A program made the translations under genes and the position numbers. From NCBI GenBank assembly GCA_002633025.1, contig NMRB01001275.1, positions 42,021 through 106,020 of the forward strand: DNA of 64,000 bases, in the 5' to 3' direction. Of the stretch, positions 54,978 to 64,000 are shown in pieces. Each line of letters begins with the position of its first letter. Position 1 is the stretch's first letter. The notes under the pieces are model-generated. The model ran no database searches. It worked only from the letters and a program-made list of their open reading frames with translations, and was not told the DNA's origin. Origin of the DNA: Notospermus geniculatus. Taxonomy: Eukaryota; Nemertea; Pilidiophora; Heteronemertea; Lineidae.

Positions 54978-55021
54978 ACGCTAGACTTCGGCAGCCTCGT
55001 GGGTCTGCCGAAGTTGAGCGT
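54978..55021. repeat. 44-bp hairpin, ACTTCGGCAG arms
   Basis: ACGCTAGACTTCGGCAG pairs with CTGCCGAAGTTGAGCGT around a loop of about 10 bases. Two mismatches near the base. No known RNA class. Confidence 0.5.
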
Positions 55022-55146
55022 AAAAATTTTTGCATACCAGTCGGAGTGTAGGCCTATATCTGACCTGTCAGCTTAAATGACGAATTCTTATCAGGCAATT
55101 TCACTGCCGTTTTTCTAGCGGCGATCAGAGAGTATCAACTCCAACA

Positions 55147-55299
55147 TAAGGGAGGTTTCGAAATCAAACGATAAACGTAAACGTAACAACTTCATTTTTG
55201 TACCGAAAATGCAATGCAAAATCTGGTTAATGTGTAGTATGAAAAATAACGTTGTCGTAAAGTTTTGGTTTATCGTTTGATTTCGAAACCTCCCCATTG
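55147..55299. repeat. Palindromic MITE, GGGAGGTTTCGAAATCAAAC ends
   Basis: Arms GGAGGTTTCGAAATCAAACG, then ATAAACGTAAACG on the left, complementary on the right. One diverged half-copy lies near 24720-24768 (GTAAAGTTTACGTTTACCG). Shares the GGGAGGTTTCG start with 63146-63270 and 45702-47529. Confidence 0.85.
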
Positions 55300-56080
55300 T
55301 CATAGATGTAGGCTACGATTTACCGCCAATTTCAAGGCATAACACTGAAGAGTAGGCCTAAATGTCGTCCACTGATTATAACACTGGCGTAAAAATAGAC
55401 AGGGGTAAACATGGATACCCTGGTGATCAATATTACAAGCAAAGCAACTGCAGCAAATGGTTTCCGGTGTCCTGTTCTCAGATGGCCCATCACCATACAC
55501 AATAATGCATTGATGGGACACACTGAGAATAAGATACGAGTCCAGAAACTGAAAAAGGCCATCAAAATAACATGCATTTTTATTGGAGAATGCAGTAGAG
55601 TCGTGGTTCTGCAGCAGCAGCAGAATGAGGCCAAAAATATTCTTCCTGCTCACTACGACAAAGCCATTCCGACTCCACGTGCGCACTCGCGCGAATTTTA
55701 ATCATCCTGCAATGATCGTAGGTTACCCGGTAATTACCATACTTTTATGTTTACAGCAACTCGGATGACCCACCTTCATCTCAGGAAGTCCACAGCACTC
55801 TGACGATAAACAGAATTTCGAATCTAGCAACGCTTTCCACGAGTTGCAGGCTTTGGCGTCACACGTAGGCCTACGATGTAGTTATTGCACTCCACAGCCT
55901 GCAAAGATGGTACTGCACTTCATGTTAGGGTTTTAAGAGATGTGACATCATGCATGAATCATTGTTGTCTTGCTAGAAACATCCGAGAGATCTATGGGTG
56001 TTCTTCATTCAATACATTGTGTGTGTACTATTCATAGTTAGTGTTAGCCTAAGTGACATGCTTGTATTGTTGTTATGTAT
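55300..56080. other. Gene-free stretch with one hydrophobic open frame
   Basis: The minus strand at 55332-55634 is open and encodes several hydrophobic runs (for example PFAAVALLVILITRVSMF). It has no receptor or transporter motif and no clear splice sites, so I do not call it a gene. Confidence 0.3.
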
Positions 56081-56851
56081 GTACAGTCCTTCAAATAAGT
56101 AAATAGACACGTAAGAAAATCAAATTTTCTCAAAACGGCTGGTGTTAAGTCGATGGGGTTTGTCGCATTTGATAGGACATTTTAGTTGTGCATCATGATA
56201 TCTATCACTTGGAAATTTGCCATTTTATCTAATAGTGACTTTTGCTGATTTACAAAAGGTCCCCAAATCGACTTTTTTGTTTCCGAAATTTTTCATGCTT
56301 TTTCTTGATTGGATGAATCACCATGGTGAAAAACCCACATCCCCATAAGTGTGACGAAGATATATTGTTTTAATTGGTGGGAAAATAGCATTTTTATGTC
56401 AAAAATTTCCACCTTTGTTGATCGACTTTGGAATTACTTTGGAGAAACCCCTGGTGATCTTCACCACTAAGCCTACTGAATTCGAAATATGCTGGTGTAT
56501 TGAACCCTGCCACACATGACACAACTGATTTTGTGAAATGGCCCAATGACCATGTTGAAAGGTCTGCAATTATAATTTAAATGGACGTGTTCGTTTCCAA
56601 TGATTTGCAGACTACATTTTCCTGGAAGTGGAATGACAACCGACAGGCCTAGCTAGGCACATGAAAACCCATTGGAATGAGTTGATGAGCAGGGCCCATA
56701 TTCATAAACATACGTAAAACGTGTGATGCTTCTCTTTTGTGTTGAACAAAGGATAAGTATCACACTTAGACTTAAGCAGTTTTGTGAATATGGGCCCAGT
56801 TGTCTAGTAGGATGAGTCAGGTGAATAGTGTGTGTCGGGGGGGGGGGGGGG

Positions 56852-56886
56852 NNNNNNNNNNNNNNNNNNNNNNNNNNNNNNNNNNN
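56852..56886. other. Assembly gap (35 N) between poly-G runs
   Basis: G15 before and G14 after the N run. The true length of the homopolymer or missing sequence is unknown. The frame that runs through it is not a gene. Confidence 0.99.
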
Positions 56887-57125
56887 GGGGGGGGGGGGGG
56901 ACGTTCAAGTGAATATGGCGGAATTTCTTCGATATTCACTTATAACTCAACAAAAGCTTCCAGTCAATATAAAATGTGCCCCCAAATATGCGGGATAAAA
57001 AGTTGATTTGGGGACCTTTATGGCGGAATTTCTTTGATATTCACTTATAACTCAACAAAAGCTTCCAGTCAATATAAAATTTGCCCCCAAATATGCGGGA
57101 TAAAAAGTTGATTTTGGGACCTTTT

Positions 57126-57461
57126 TTAAAGGGAGACTCCACTCATCTTGTTAAATTTTGAATTTTTGAAATACCGGTAATACATTCAAATTCACTGATA
57201 TCTGAAACATGGCATAATTTTTTAAAAACTTATCATTTTAACTGGATCCCAGGGGGACCATTGCATAGCACACATGATGTCATGTATGCTCAATGCATAT
57301 TTATGAAGGTACACTCAATAGGCCTAGGCAGTCACAGTATTAGCCTATTCACTACAAAGGTCGTCAGCCTATTGACACCAGTGACATCACAATTCATGGC
57401 AATAGTCTACATGGATTGATAAAAATTCAAAAGTTTTCAATGAGTGGAGTCTCCCTTTAAA
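57126..57461. mobile_element. MITE with AGGGAGACTCCACTCAT ends and TTAA target
   Basis: Left TTAA-AGGGAGACTCCACTCAT and right ATGAGTGGAGTCTCCCT-TTAA. The element lies inside the right half of 56082-57630. TTAA duplications are known for piggyBac and Kolobok elements; the AGGG start fits Kolobok better, which is an inference. Confidence 0.8.
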
Positions 57462-57792
57462 CAACAAAAGTCACTGTCAGATAAAATGGCAAATTGCCAA
57501 GTGGTAGATATTATGATGCACAACTAAATGTTCTATCAAATGCCTCAAACCTCATCGATTTAACACCAGCCGTATTTTGAGAAAATTCGATTTTCCTGTG
57601 TCCATTTACTAACTTATTTGAAGGACTGTACATGTAGACCCTACATGTACACTTACTTAACAAACGTTGAGACTCAGGCTCTCCTACGTCCAGTCAAACA
57701 CCCGCGTTGAGTCCGGTGCAGGCGTTGGCCTACTCTCCCTTCGTTGCACCGAACAAAACGTTGGCGTTTGTTAAGGCTCGCTTATGAACTTT

Positions 57793-58880
57793 TACCTCAC
57801 CTGGGGTGATCTATTGTCGTGGTGCACCCTCCGTCGTCGTCCATTCGCTGGTGACGTTTCGTAACCTCTGGGGTATTAGTGAGGTTTCGCAAATCTGACG
57901 ATACACGAAGTACGAAATACGAAATTAGACCTCATTTCCATGACGTAATGTATTTCAGGAGATGGCTGGTACCACAAATATCGCCTGCTGCAAGAGCGTC
58001 TTTCAGCGTATGACGTTAGACCGATAGAGTTACGGTGTATATTAAACTTCGAAATTTATTTTTCGTTTCCACTTCGGACATACGAAGTGGAAATTTAAAA
58101 ATTCAAGATGCACCATAACTCTCTCGGTCTTACATGATGTGCTAAAAGACGCATTGGCAGCAAGGGACATTTGTGGCACCAACCATCTCCTGAAACACAT
58201 TACGTCATGGAAATGAAATCCAATTTCGTATTTCGTACTTCGCGTTTCGTCAGCTTTGCGAAACCTCACTATTGACCTGAAACTTACATACATGTATATA
58301 CAACTAGGTCACCTGACCTAGGACACCAAGTTTCGGGCCGATTCGATTCTTGGCTTGGTGGCCAAAACCAAAAATACAGAAAGTGCAATAACTCCTGAAT
58401 CAATGACTGGATGATCTCCAAATTTTATCGTAGGTGTATCTAATGAGAATACATAACAAGATGGGTTTTTGATTTGACCTATTTTCCAAGTTCAGAATTT
58501 TGCCTCTTGGTGGACCGTTTCGTAACGGCTGGGGCTTTTGACCTGAAACTTGGTACAACCCGATGTCAGATGACCGATTTGATTATTAGCTTGGCCACCA
58601 GGTGGCCGAAATGAAACCTCAGTCCAATAATTCCTAAACTAACGACTGCAGATCGTCTCCAAATTTTCATCATCGGTGCATCTGATGAGTGTAAATGACA
58701 TGACTGTATGTAGTGGGGTTTTGATTTGACCTACTTTTCAAGGTCACACAGGTCAAAGTTTAAAATTTTGCCATTTGGTCCCACTTTTCATGGCTAGTGT
58801 CTTCTGACTTGATGTATACAGCAAATTTTCGTCCAATTGGACCCCTAATAATGGTTACCAAGCCGCCATTTTGAAAAATG
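57793..58880 (-). repeat. Minus-strand copy of the CTCACC/GACGAC repeat, split by a MITE
   Basis: Starts with CCTCACCTGGGGTGA and a GTCGTCGTCC tract, then GTTTCGTAACCTCTGGGGTATT, and resumes at 58274 with ATTGACCTGAAACTT. Modules with CCACCAGGTGGCC and TTTGATTTGACCTACTTTTC then follow. Reads as the reverse of 38652-39570. Confidence 0.78.
57889..58273. mobile_element. Palindromic MITE, AGTGAGGTTTCGCAAATC ends, 3-bp duplication
   Basis: A 385-bp hairpin. The host repeat around it reads GGGGTATT before and ATTGACCTG after, while intact copies read GGGGCTATTGATCTG-like text. So the insertion duplicated ATT. Arm blocks: ACGAAGTACGAAATACGAAA, CATTTCCATGACGTAATG and TTTCAGGAGATGG. Family members: 47527-47925 and the ends of 45702-47529. 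Confidence 0.88.
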
Positions 58881-58898
58881 GACCGGCACATATGTCCT

Positions 58899-59291
58899 CA
58901 ACCTCGTCCCCAGGGGTAGAGTTCGCTCAGACAACCTCCGACCACTCACTCACTAACCCCTGGAATCAGCTTTCGTGCTGCCACCTATACTTAGACCAAG
59001 ATCTTTGGTCTAAGTGTAGGTGGCAGCACGAGTCAAAATAATGAACCTAACATACGTATCTTTGCTTTTTTAATTCTTTTTGCAAAAAATCTTCAAACCT
59101 TGATATAGGTAACCTTTTGATTTGATCCAAAATACATGTATTTTGAAAATTTGTTTGGGTATATTCTTGGGTATATTTTGACGGTTTCCCATCAACCAAT
59201 CAAATGCGTTAAATCCAAAGCTAGTGTCAGGGGTTAGTGAGCGAGTGGTCCGAGGTTGTCTGAGCGAACTATACCCCTGGGGACGAGGTTG
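58899..59291. mobile_element. Element with CAACCTCGTCCCCAGG ends and 9-bp target duplication
   Basis: ATATGTCCT occurs at 58890-58898 and again at 59292-59300, directly outside inverted ends CAACCTCGTCCCCAGGGG, then AGTTCGCTCAGACAACCTC (about 65 bp). A 9-bp duplication with long ends is typical of Mutator-like (MULE) elements. A separate 59-bp hairpin (58973-59031) sits inside. Confidence 0.85.
58973..59031. repeat. 59-bp perfect hairpin, TCGTGCTGCCACCTA arms
   Basis: TCGTGCTGCCACCTA.ACTTAG pairs with its complement around an AAGATCTT centre. Size and shape resemble a small-RNA precursor, but it is more likely a short MITE nested in 58899-59291. Confidence 0.7.
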
Positions 59292-59623
59292 ATATGTCCT
59301 AAGGTGCGTCCACATTAGTTTTAGTCCGATCTCAGGCCAATCTAAACGTTTAGTCCGCATTAAACGTTCACACTCATATCATTTTAATCCGACCTCAGGC
59401 CGATCTAACGAGATCGCATCGCGATACGATCTCAGATCGATCCAGTTGGCACACAATACCGCTGGACCAGTCTGGCGAACAATCTGAACAACACACATGG
59501 TAGATCGAACTGACCAGCGCGGAGCTCTTGCGCATTTCACCCTGAGACGTTTACTTCCACTTCGGGGCACTGGACAAAAGTTGTTCAGTTAAGCCAGTTG
59601 GCGTAAACGGGCGGTGTGGAATT

Positions 59624-59754
59624 AGAGAGTTTTCGCAAAGCCCCCAAAACGCCAACGCGAACGCCAATCCCATTGTTCGATGCCTGTCAGAGAACAGCAA
59701 ACAATAGGATAGACGTTCGCGTCGGCGTTTCGGGGGCTTTGCGAAAGCTCTCTA
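59624..59754. repeat. Palindromic MITE (GCGTTTCGGGGGCTTTGCG family, copy 3)
   Basis: Ends AGAGAGTTTTCGCAAAGCC and its complement. Centre ATTGTTCGATGCC..CAGAGA, as in the copy at 7300-7428. Confidence 0.9.
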
Positions 59755-59759
59755 TCTGC

Positions 59760-60335
59760 GCAAGTCGAGGTCTACTGCCGTGAACATTATTCAGGTGGTT
59801 GAGCCATAACAGTAGGCCTATATAAAAAATTAGGCCACCATCATATACGTGTACACGCTTTTTGTGCAATGATATGCATACCTGAACGCCGGTCATCTAT
59901 GACTTCAATTGACGTGTTCGACGGACCCAGCTCCCGTTTGCGTAGATGAGGGCAGATTAGAGCAGGAGACTGAAAATCCGGTCGATATGAAATCTACGAT
60001 GTTGTCATCGCGAAGCTTTGTGTATTTTGAAAGTGTGATCGCAGGCAGCTGAATGTTCTTCACCGTTATATATTTTCCATCAGCACTGAAACCAAAGTAT
60101 TATTGGCCACGGTAGGTGTGGAAGAGAACCTCTATCCTTTTGTAATGCCACACAATGCACTTCACAATCGATCATCAATTACAAATCGTTCGATAAAAAC
60201 AGTGTCATTATATTGTGTGCAGAGACAAAAACGCCTTCACCGTTTGAAGAGTGAAAAATGAAACAATTTGCACAACAAAGAAGCTGGCGAAAACGGCATC
60301 CTTTAAAAACTGTGGAAAATGATTTAAATAATGCA
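59760..60335. other. Gene-free stretch, nothing recognised
   Basis: Short open frames only; no domain, RNA gene or repeat boundary identified. Confidence 0.3.
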
Positions 60336-60599
60336 TCATATATCGGGTGGCCCAGAAAAAAACGATAACACTTTTAAAATTAGAATATTCAAAAACGATT
60401 GTACATGTACCTATAACTTTGAAATTTTACAGGTGGTAAGATATGGATGTTTGACAACTCCACCCCAAATTGCATGTCCATAGCATACAAACTGTGAAAA
60501 TGACATTTTGAAAAATTTCGGTCAACGCCAGAAATGCCGGTCTGAGAAGAAACATCAGACCTACCTCAGTTCACATGAACAATGGTCAATGTGTCCACC

Positions 60600-60835
60600 C
60601 CCACCCCCACCCCACCCCCGTCTTGCTCGAAGACAGCAAGCGCTTCCACCCGGAAATAGAATTTCTTATTTCTTCTAAGCTTATTTCTGCCCATTTCTCC
60701 CGAATTCTCCTCTTCATTTCATTTTTCGTGAATGATTTCGTCCGCCCTTCCTAAACCTTTTTCGAGAGACTAATCCACTATGTTTCAAATCTGGTGGCTG
60801 TGGCGGCCACTCATCCTTCCTTATAAAGTGAGAAG
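60600..60835 (-). pseudogene. Mariner/IS630-type transposase C-terminus, decayed
   Basis: The minus strand encodes DEWPPQPPDLK, the region of the second catalytic Asp (family form 'WP..SPDLNP'). After a frameshift and stops it continues with KRRIREKWAEISLEEIRNSI and SGWKRLL, the usual last helix ('w..i....i...i.....R'). The G-rich end (60598-60620) corresponds to the terminal GG-rich motif. Upstream on the same strand (60840-61180) a basic, Arg/Gln-rich stretch (EEKRQKARERQRRYRSSQN, then KANQRAASRMLSQTEQ) resembles the N-terminal repeats of Helitron-type or related transposon proteins. It is frameshifted too. Confidence 0.65.
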
Positions 60836-61304
60836 TTGCCTCCTCCAGTTCTGAGTCTGTCTGCTTGTGTGTCTGTTTTTCGATTGGCGGAGTAATCTTT
60901 GTTCGGACGTCTCTTTTGCACGTGCTTCAGCTTTGCGAATAGCTTCTTTTGTTTTTTATAAACTTAGCAGGAATTATACCATTTTCAGATATTGGATATG
61001 GATTGCCTCCATTGTTTGGCTCTATTTGTTCAGTCTGAGACAGCATCCTAGAAGCTGCACGTTGGTTTGCCTTTCTTTTGTTGTCTTCTTCTAAACGTTT
61101 ACTTGTTCAGGATTTTGTGAAGATCTGTATCGGCGCTGTCGTTCACGAGCCTTTTGACGCTTTTCTTCTATCGTCATTGGCATTTTTGGGATGCATTGTT
61201 ACTCTATTCACGTAATCTGCTCACATCTCTTTTAACTTGGTGTCTCCGTGATCAATTTGAATGATTATGTGCAGTTGCAAACGCTTACGTTCGATCTAGT
61301 AGAC

Positions 61305-61670
61305 ATTCAAATATCTACTCTTTTAATGTCCAGTATACAATCAAAATACTCGTTTAATGTCCAGTAGACAATCAAAATACTCGTTTAATGTCCAGTAGAC
61401 AATCAAAATACAATGTACTTGTTTAACGTCCAGTAGACGACCAAAATGCTAGACAATCAATGCTTGTTTTACGTCCAGTAGACAATCAAGGCTTGTTTTA
61501 CATCCAGGACACAACCAATGCTTGTTTAACGTCAAGTAGACAATCAAGGCTTGTTTAACTTCCAGTAGACAATCAAGGCTTGTTTAACGTCAAGTAGGCA
61601 ATCAATGCTTGTTTTACGTCCAGTAGTCAATCAATGCTTGTTTAACGTCCAGTAGACAACATGTGTTGTT
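61305..61670 (+). repeat. Minisatellite, about 13 units of 27-33 bp
   Basis: Units of the form CCAGTAGACAATCAA, then AATACTCG or GGCTTG, then TTTAATGT/TTTAACGT. Early units carry AAAATACTCG, later ones GGCTTG or TGCTTG, so variants are clustered along the array. Confidence 0.9.
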
Positions 61671-61964
61671 TTTACTTCAAAAGAGGATAACTCTGTTTGT
61701 GTCACAGTTTATCACCTTTGGATCCAACAGGCCTAATAAGTGGACGAGGTATATGAACAATGTATTCTCGTATTGGTTTCAATGTAGATTAATAGACAGG
61801 TCAAAGGAACAGTCAAATACACTCTTCAAGAAAGCTGTACAGGTATAATTCAAATTCTTCAGCCTGGCTTTTTATACTGCTGTACTAAAAAGCCTGTACC
61901 TCAGTGACCAATCACGTTATTCACCTATGAATGGTCTGATTAAATGCTCAACGAACAAAAGGTT

Positions 61965-62096
61965 TCCTACCTGGGAATGACTTGACCCAGATTGCTCATA
62001 ACTGATATGTACCTCCCTCTGTCATTAGACTATTATGTCCAACCCAGTGAGCACATGGTCCATGGACCATTTCATTTCTTGATGTCATCAACCGTG
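61965..62096 (-). repeat. CCATGGACCAT family fragment, nearly identical to 9860-9965
   Basis: GGGAATGACTTGACCCAGAT through GTGAGCACATGGTCCATG to GACCATTTCATTTC. Very few differences from the copy at 9860-9965 although 52 kb apart, so both are recent or under common conversion. Confidence 0.88.
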
Positions 62097-63145
62097 CATT
62101 TGCTCTTTTCCTTGGAGACGGCCTCATGTACCTCTTGATAGGCAAGTTACTTCTTTACGCGATTGTGGTACAGTGGATCGTTGGTGTTGTATAGGATTGG
62201 ACGAGCCCTATACGACTCTATGAGGATTTCCACTGCCGTCTGCGTCCAGCCCATGTTGCTGTTCACGAGGCCTGAGGCGCACTGTGGACTCTAGACCTAC
62301 ATGGCATTACAAAACCCTCCAATGTTGCATAACCACCGTTATTATGAAGGAGGAACTGACGCTTATTGAGTGCGTTCAACCCACGAACATGAATTCCATA
62401 CCTTCCGTTTCTCTCACCCTGGTAGGCCTATTTCGTTTTGGTTTTCCAGTTGCGGAGGGCACTGTGGCTCCCCTTGGTTTTTTAACCTTGCCCTGTATGA
62501 CTGCAGTAGCAGCTGCAGGGTCTAGGTTTTGTTTTTTCCTCCCTTTTCCCCCCTTTTTTTGCTCTAATCCTCCTCGCCTTATTCTTCTCATTGCTCAGTG
62601 ATTTGCATTATCCATTCTGTTTTTTCCTACAAATCTGGAAGTTGACTTCCTTTATATTCCTTTACTTTGTGTTGACCTTTGTGCATCTTTTCGCTTTGTT
62701 GCTTGTTATGTATTACACATGTAATTTTTATTAATTTATAAACTTTCTTTCAACCAAATGAAGCTCTGCGCCAGTTGCCTAAACTCTGGTCAGGCTGGGC
62801 AGCCATGCAGTTATTCAATCCTTTTCTTTCAGCTAAATTAGTTTCTCCTTAATTGTCCAGCGCCCACCCGTGGGACTTGGTCGCTATTCTTTCCTTAATT
62901 GCTTGTTTGTCTATGTAGTTCTGCATTCGGGTTTCAGCTCAGTCTTTTCTAGAGTTTCAGATTGTAAAGTTCCACTTGAAAAAGACCCCGGTTGGGGTCG
63001 AAAATTCGTGAATTCTGGAGATTGACTTCTTGCTTATTAACATTTGATTAAAAGTGCAAAAGTTATGGGCTGATAAGTTGTGTTCCAGTTTTTTTTGGCC
63101 ACCCGATATAGGCCTATGTACAATTTGTAGACGTGTCTTAGTCAA

Positions 63146-63270
63146 TAGGGAGGTTTCGCAAGCGCCCGGTTTGGCCATACGACGACGTTTATCTTTTGTT
63201 TGGGTATACCCGCACAATAGATAAACGTCGTCGTAGGGGGCCTAACCGGGTGCTTGCGAAACCTCCCTAT
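63146..63270. repeat. Palindromic MITE, AGGGAGGTTTCGCAAGC ends
   Basis: Arms GGGAGGTTTCGCAAGC.CCCGGT, then GACGACGTTTATCT on the left, complementary on the right. It shares only its first 15 or so bases with the 57889 and 55147 hairpins. Confidence 0.9.
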
Positions 63271-63318
63271 TTACAAGGTGTTACGGCGGCGTCGGTTAAA
63301 CCTGTGAATGATGGCTTA

Positions 63319-63441
63319 TGGGCTGGTATTCATAAAAGTTAGCAAATGCTTTTACTTAAGATTTGCACAGCGAGGTCCAATGTAAATGCACTACAAAACT
63401 TGAAGGAAAAGCATTTGCTAGCTTTTATGAATATCAGCCAT
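63319..63441. repeat. Palindromic MITE (copy 2 of 1858-1977 family)
   Basis: Ends TGGCTGATATTCATAAAAG-like, arm GTTAGCAAATGCTTTTACTT and complement. Non-coding. Confidence 0.88.
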
Positions 63442-63741
63442 TATTGTATCCCTCGTCAAACAGCGCCGTCTATTGATGATCCTTCACCTTTTGCGCCAAT
63501 CATGCCAGTGTTCAGCGGGTCCATACCAAGTTAACACTGGGGACGAGTGTATTTAGCAACACACAGCTGGACAATGCGAAAAAGTGTTAGGTGATGGTCA
63601 CAGTCGATCATCATAAAAAGATAATCAGATTTTATTTTCACATGGAATTATGCCACTTTCAAACCTAGTGAACACTTTGATAGACCGAACACTGTCCTGA
63701 TAAAAAATACTAGGACTGACGCAAGCAAATGCATATACACG

Positions 63742-63877
63742 TAGACTGGTACCCGGTCTTCTGGGCAGTGTTCGGTCTAGTGTAGAATGACGTCACTCGT
63801 CGGGAATCCGCCGTATTGATCATTTCCTTTCACCGGTCTTCGAATGCAAGCTGCCCAGAAGACCGGGCACCAGTCTA
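63742..63877. repeat. MITE with TAGACTGGT.CCCGGTCTTC ends
   Basis: Left TAGACTGGTACCCGGTCTTC then TGGGCAG, right CTGCCCAGAAGACCGGGCAC then CAGTCTA. The AGACCGAACACTG string at 63682 is also inverted against CAGTGTTCGGTCT at 63767, so a second, offset inverted pair overlaps. Confidence 0.75.
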
Positions 63878-64000
63878 ACACTTTGACAGTGGATTACACG
63901 TTCTACTTAGGGCAATATAGTTCTTCAACACCACGTTTTTGAATCTGAGGCCGGATCACTGTGCTCCATTCGGCACATCACAAACTCCTCGAGATCGCGT

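Larger units (their letters stand above)
56082..57630. mobile_element. 1.55-kb TA-flanked inverted-repeat element, interrupted
   Basis: Ends TACAGTCCTTCAAATAAGT and its complement, with about 175-bp arms (to 56256 and from 57462). The TA plus CAGT start is Tc1/mariner-like. The inside holds the assembly gap, a 105-bp tandem duplication (56914-57018 and 57019-57123, beginning TATGGCGGAATTTCTT) and a nested MITE (57126-57461). The AAAAGGTCCCCAAATCGACT block at 56270 is the inverse of the end of the duplicated unit, so the true arm is longer than 175 bp. No transposase visible. Confidence 0.8.
60339..63111 (-). mobile_element. Mariner-like element remnant, 2.8 kb, with nested repeats
   Basis: The left end TATATCGGGTGGCCCAGAAA and the right end (read inward) TATATCGGGTGGCCAAAAAA are inverted and start with TA. 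The transposase remnant at 60600-60835 is on the minus strand with its C-terminus at the left end, as expected. A minisatellite (61305-61670) and a CCATGGACCAT repeat piece (61965-62096) have accumulated inside. Confidence 0.72.

Noticed and set aside
55332-55634. Hydrophobic minus-strand frame as a receptor exon
   Set aside because: Several hydrophobic runs but no DRY, NPxxY or conserved Cys pattern and no clear splice sites.
56800-57006. Frame running through the N gap
   Set aside because: Poly-G codons and N bases; an artefact of the gap.
62284-62601. 105-codon plus-strand frame
   Set aside because: Ends in a T/C-rich low-complexity stretch; no domain, and it lies inside the mariner-like element on the opposite strand.

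Overview
The window looks like nuclear DNA of a marine invertebrate animal. The evidence is three intronless rhodopsin-class neuropeptide receptors, one probable two-exon gene with canonical GT-AG signals, Penelope-like and LINE retroelement remains, a tRNA-derived SINE and a very dense population of palindromic (hairpin) DNA elements. Base composition is moderately AT-rich. The palindromic octamer TAGGCCTA occurs about 26 times where about one is expected. The clade (amphioxus, hemichordate, echinoderm or lophotrochozoan) cannot be fixed from the sequence alone. One 35-base run of N at 56852-56886, between two poly-G runs, is an assembly gap; single N bases also occur near 13674 and 20116.

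Protein-coding content is low. Three G-protein-coupled receptors lie on the minus strand at 2471-3574, 21158-22219 and 29246-30313. The first and third are clear paralogues; the middle one belongs to the FMRFamide-receptor-like group. A minus-strand gene at 43325-45481 reads as two long exons joined in phase 0 across a 159-base intron. It encodes about 665 residues of unknown function with a strand-rich, propeller-like character. Other coding fragments are transposon-derived or decayed: LINE C-terminal pieces (10590-11394, 14240-14473), a Penelope GIY-YIG tail (14798-15475), a LINE reverse-transcriptase scrap (24375-24600), a ZSWIM/MULE-like scrap (23849-24100), a frameshifted retroelement ORF1-like protein (41622-42544) and a mariner-type transposase C-terminus (about 60600-60835).

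Most of the rest is repeats. I count more than 25 perfect or near-perfect inverted-repeat elements from 45 bp to 1.8 kb. Two loose supergroups stand out. One has ends like (T)TAAAGCC...TCCAC and includes a four-element array at 41001-41622. The other has ends like AGGGAGGTTTCGCAA or AGGGAGTTT. Several insertions are nested and keep target duplications: TA at 4661, TTAA at 57126, a 3-bp ATT at 57889 and a 9-bp duplication at 58899. Tandem arrays occur at 28806, 36854, 38111, 45955, 52226 and 61305. The oddest non-genic signal is a 13-mer, TGTTGTACGGGAC, repeated eight times in one orientation with irregular spacing (17886-18814) inside a split copy of a hairpin element.

Region by region: 1-4100 repeats with the first receptor; 4100-10500 hairpins and inverted-repeat elements; 10500-15500 retroelement debris and a 1.7-kb terminal-inverted-repeat element; 15500-21000 the 13-mer element and MITEs; 21000-30400 two receptors with several MITEs between; 30400-40300 SINE, hAT-like element, minisatellites; 40300-45500 hairpin array and the unknown gene; 45500-54000 foldback elements and tandem arrays; 54000-64000 nested inverted repeats, the gap and a mariner-like element.
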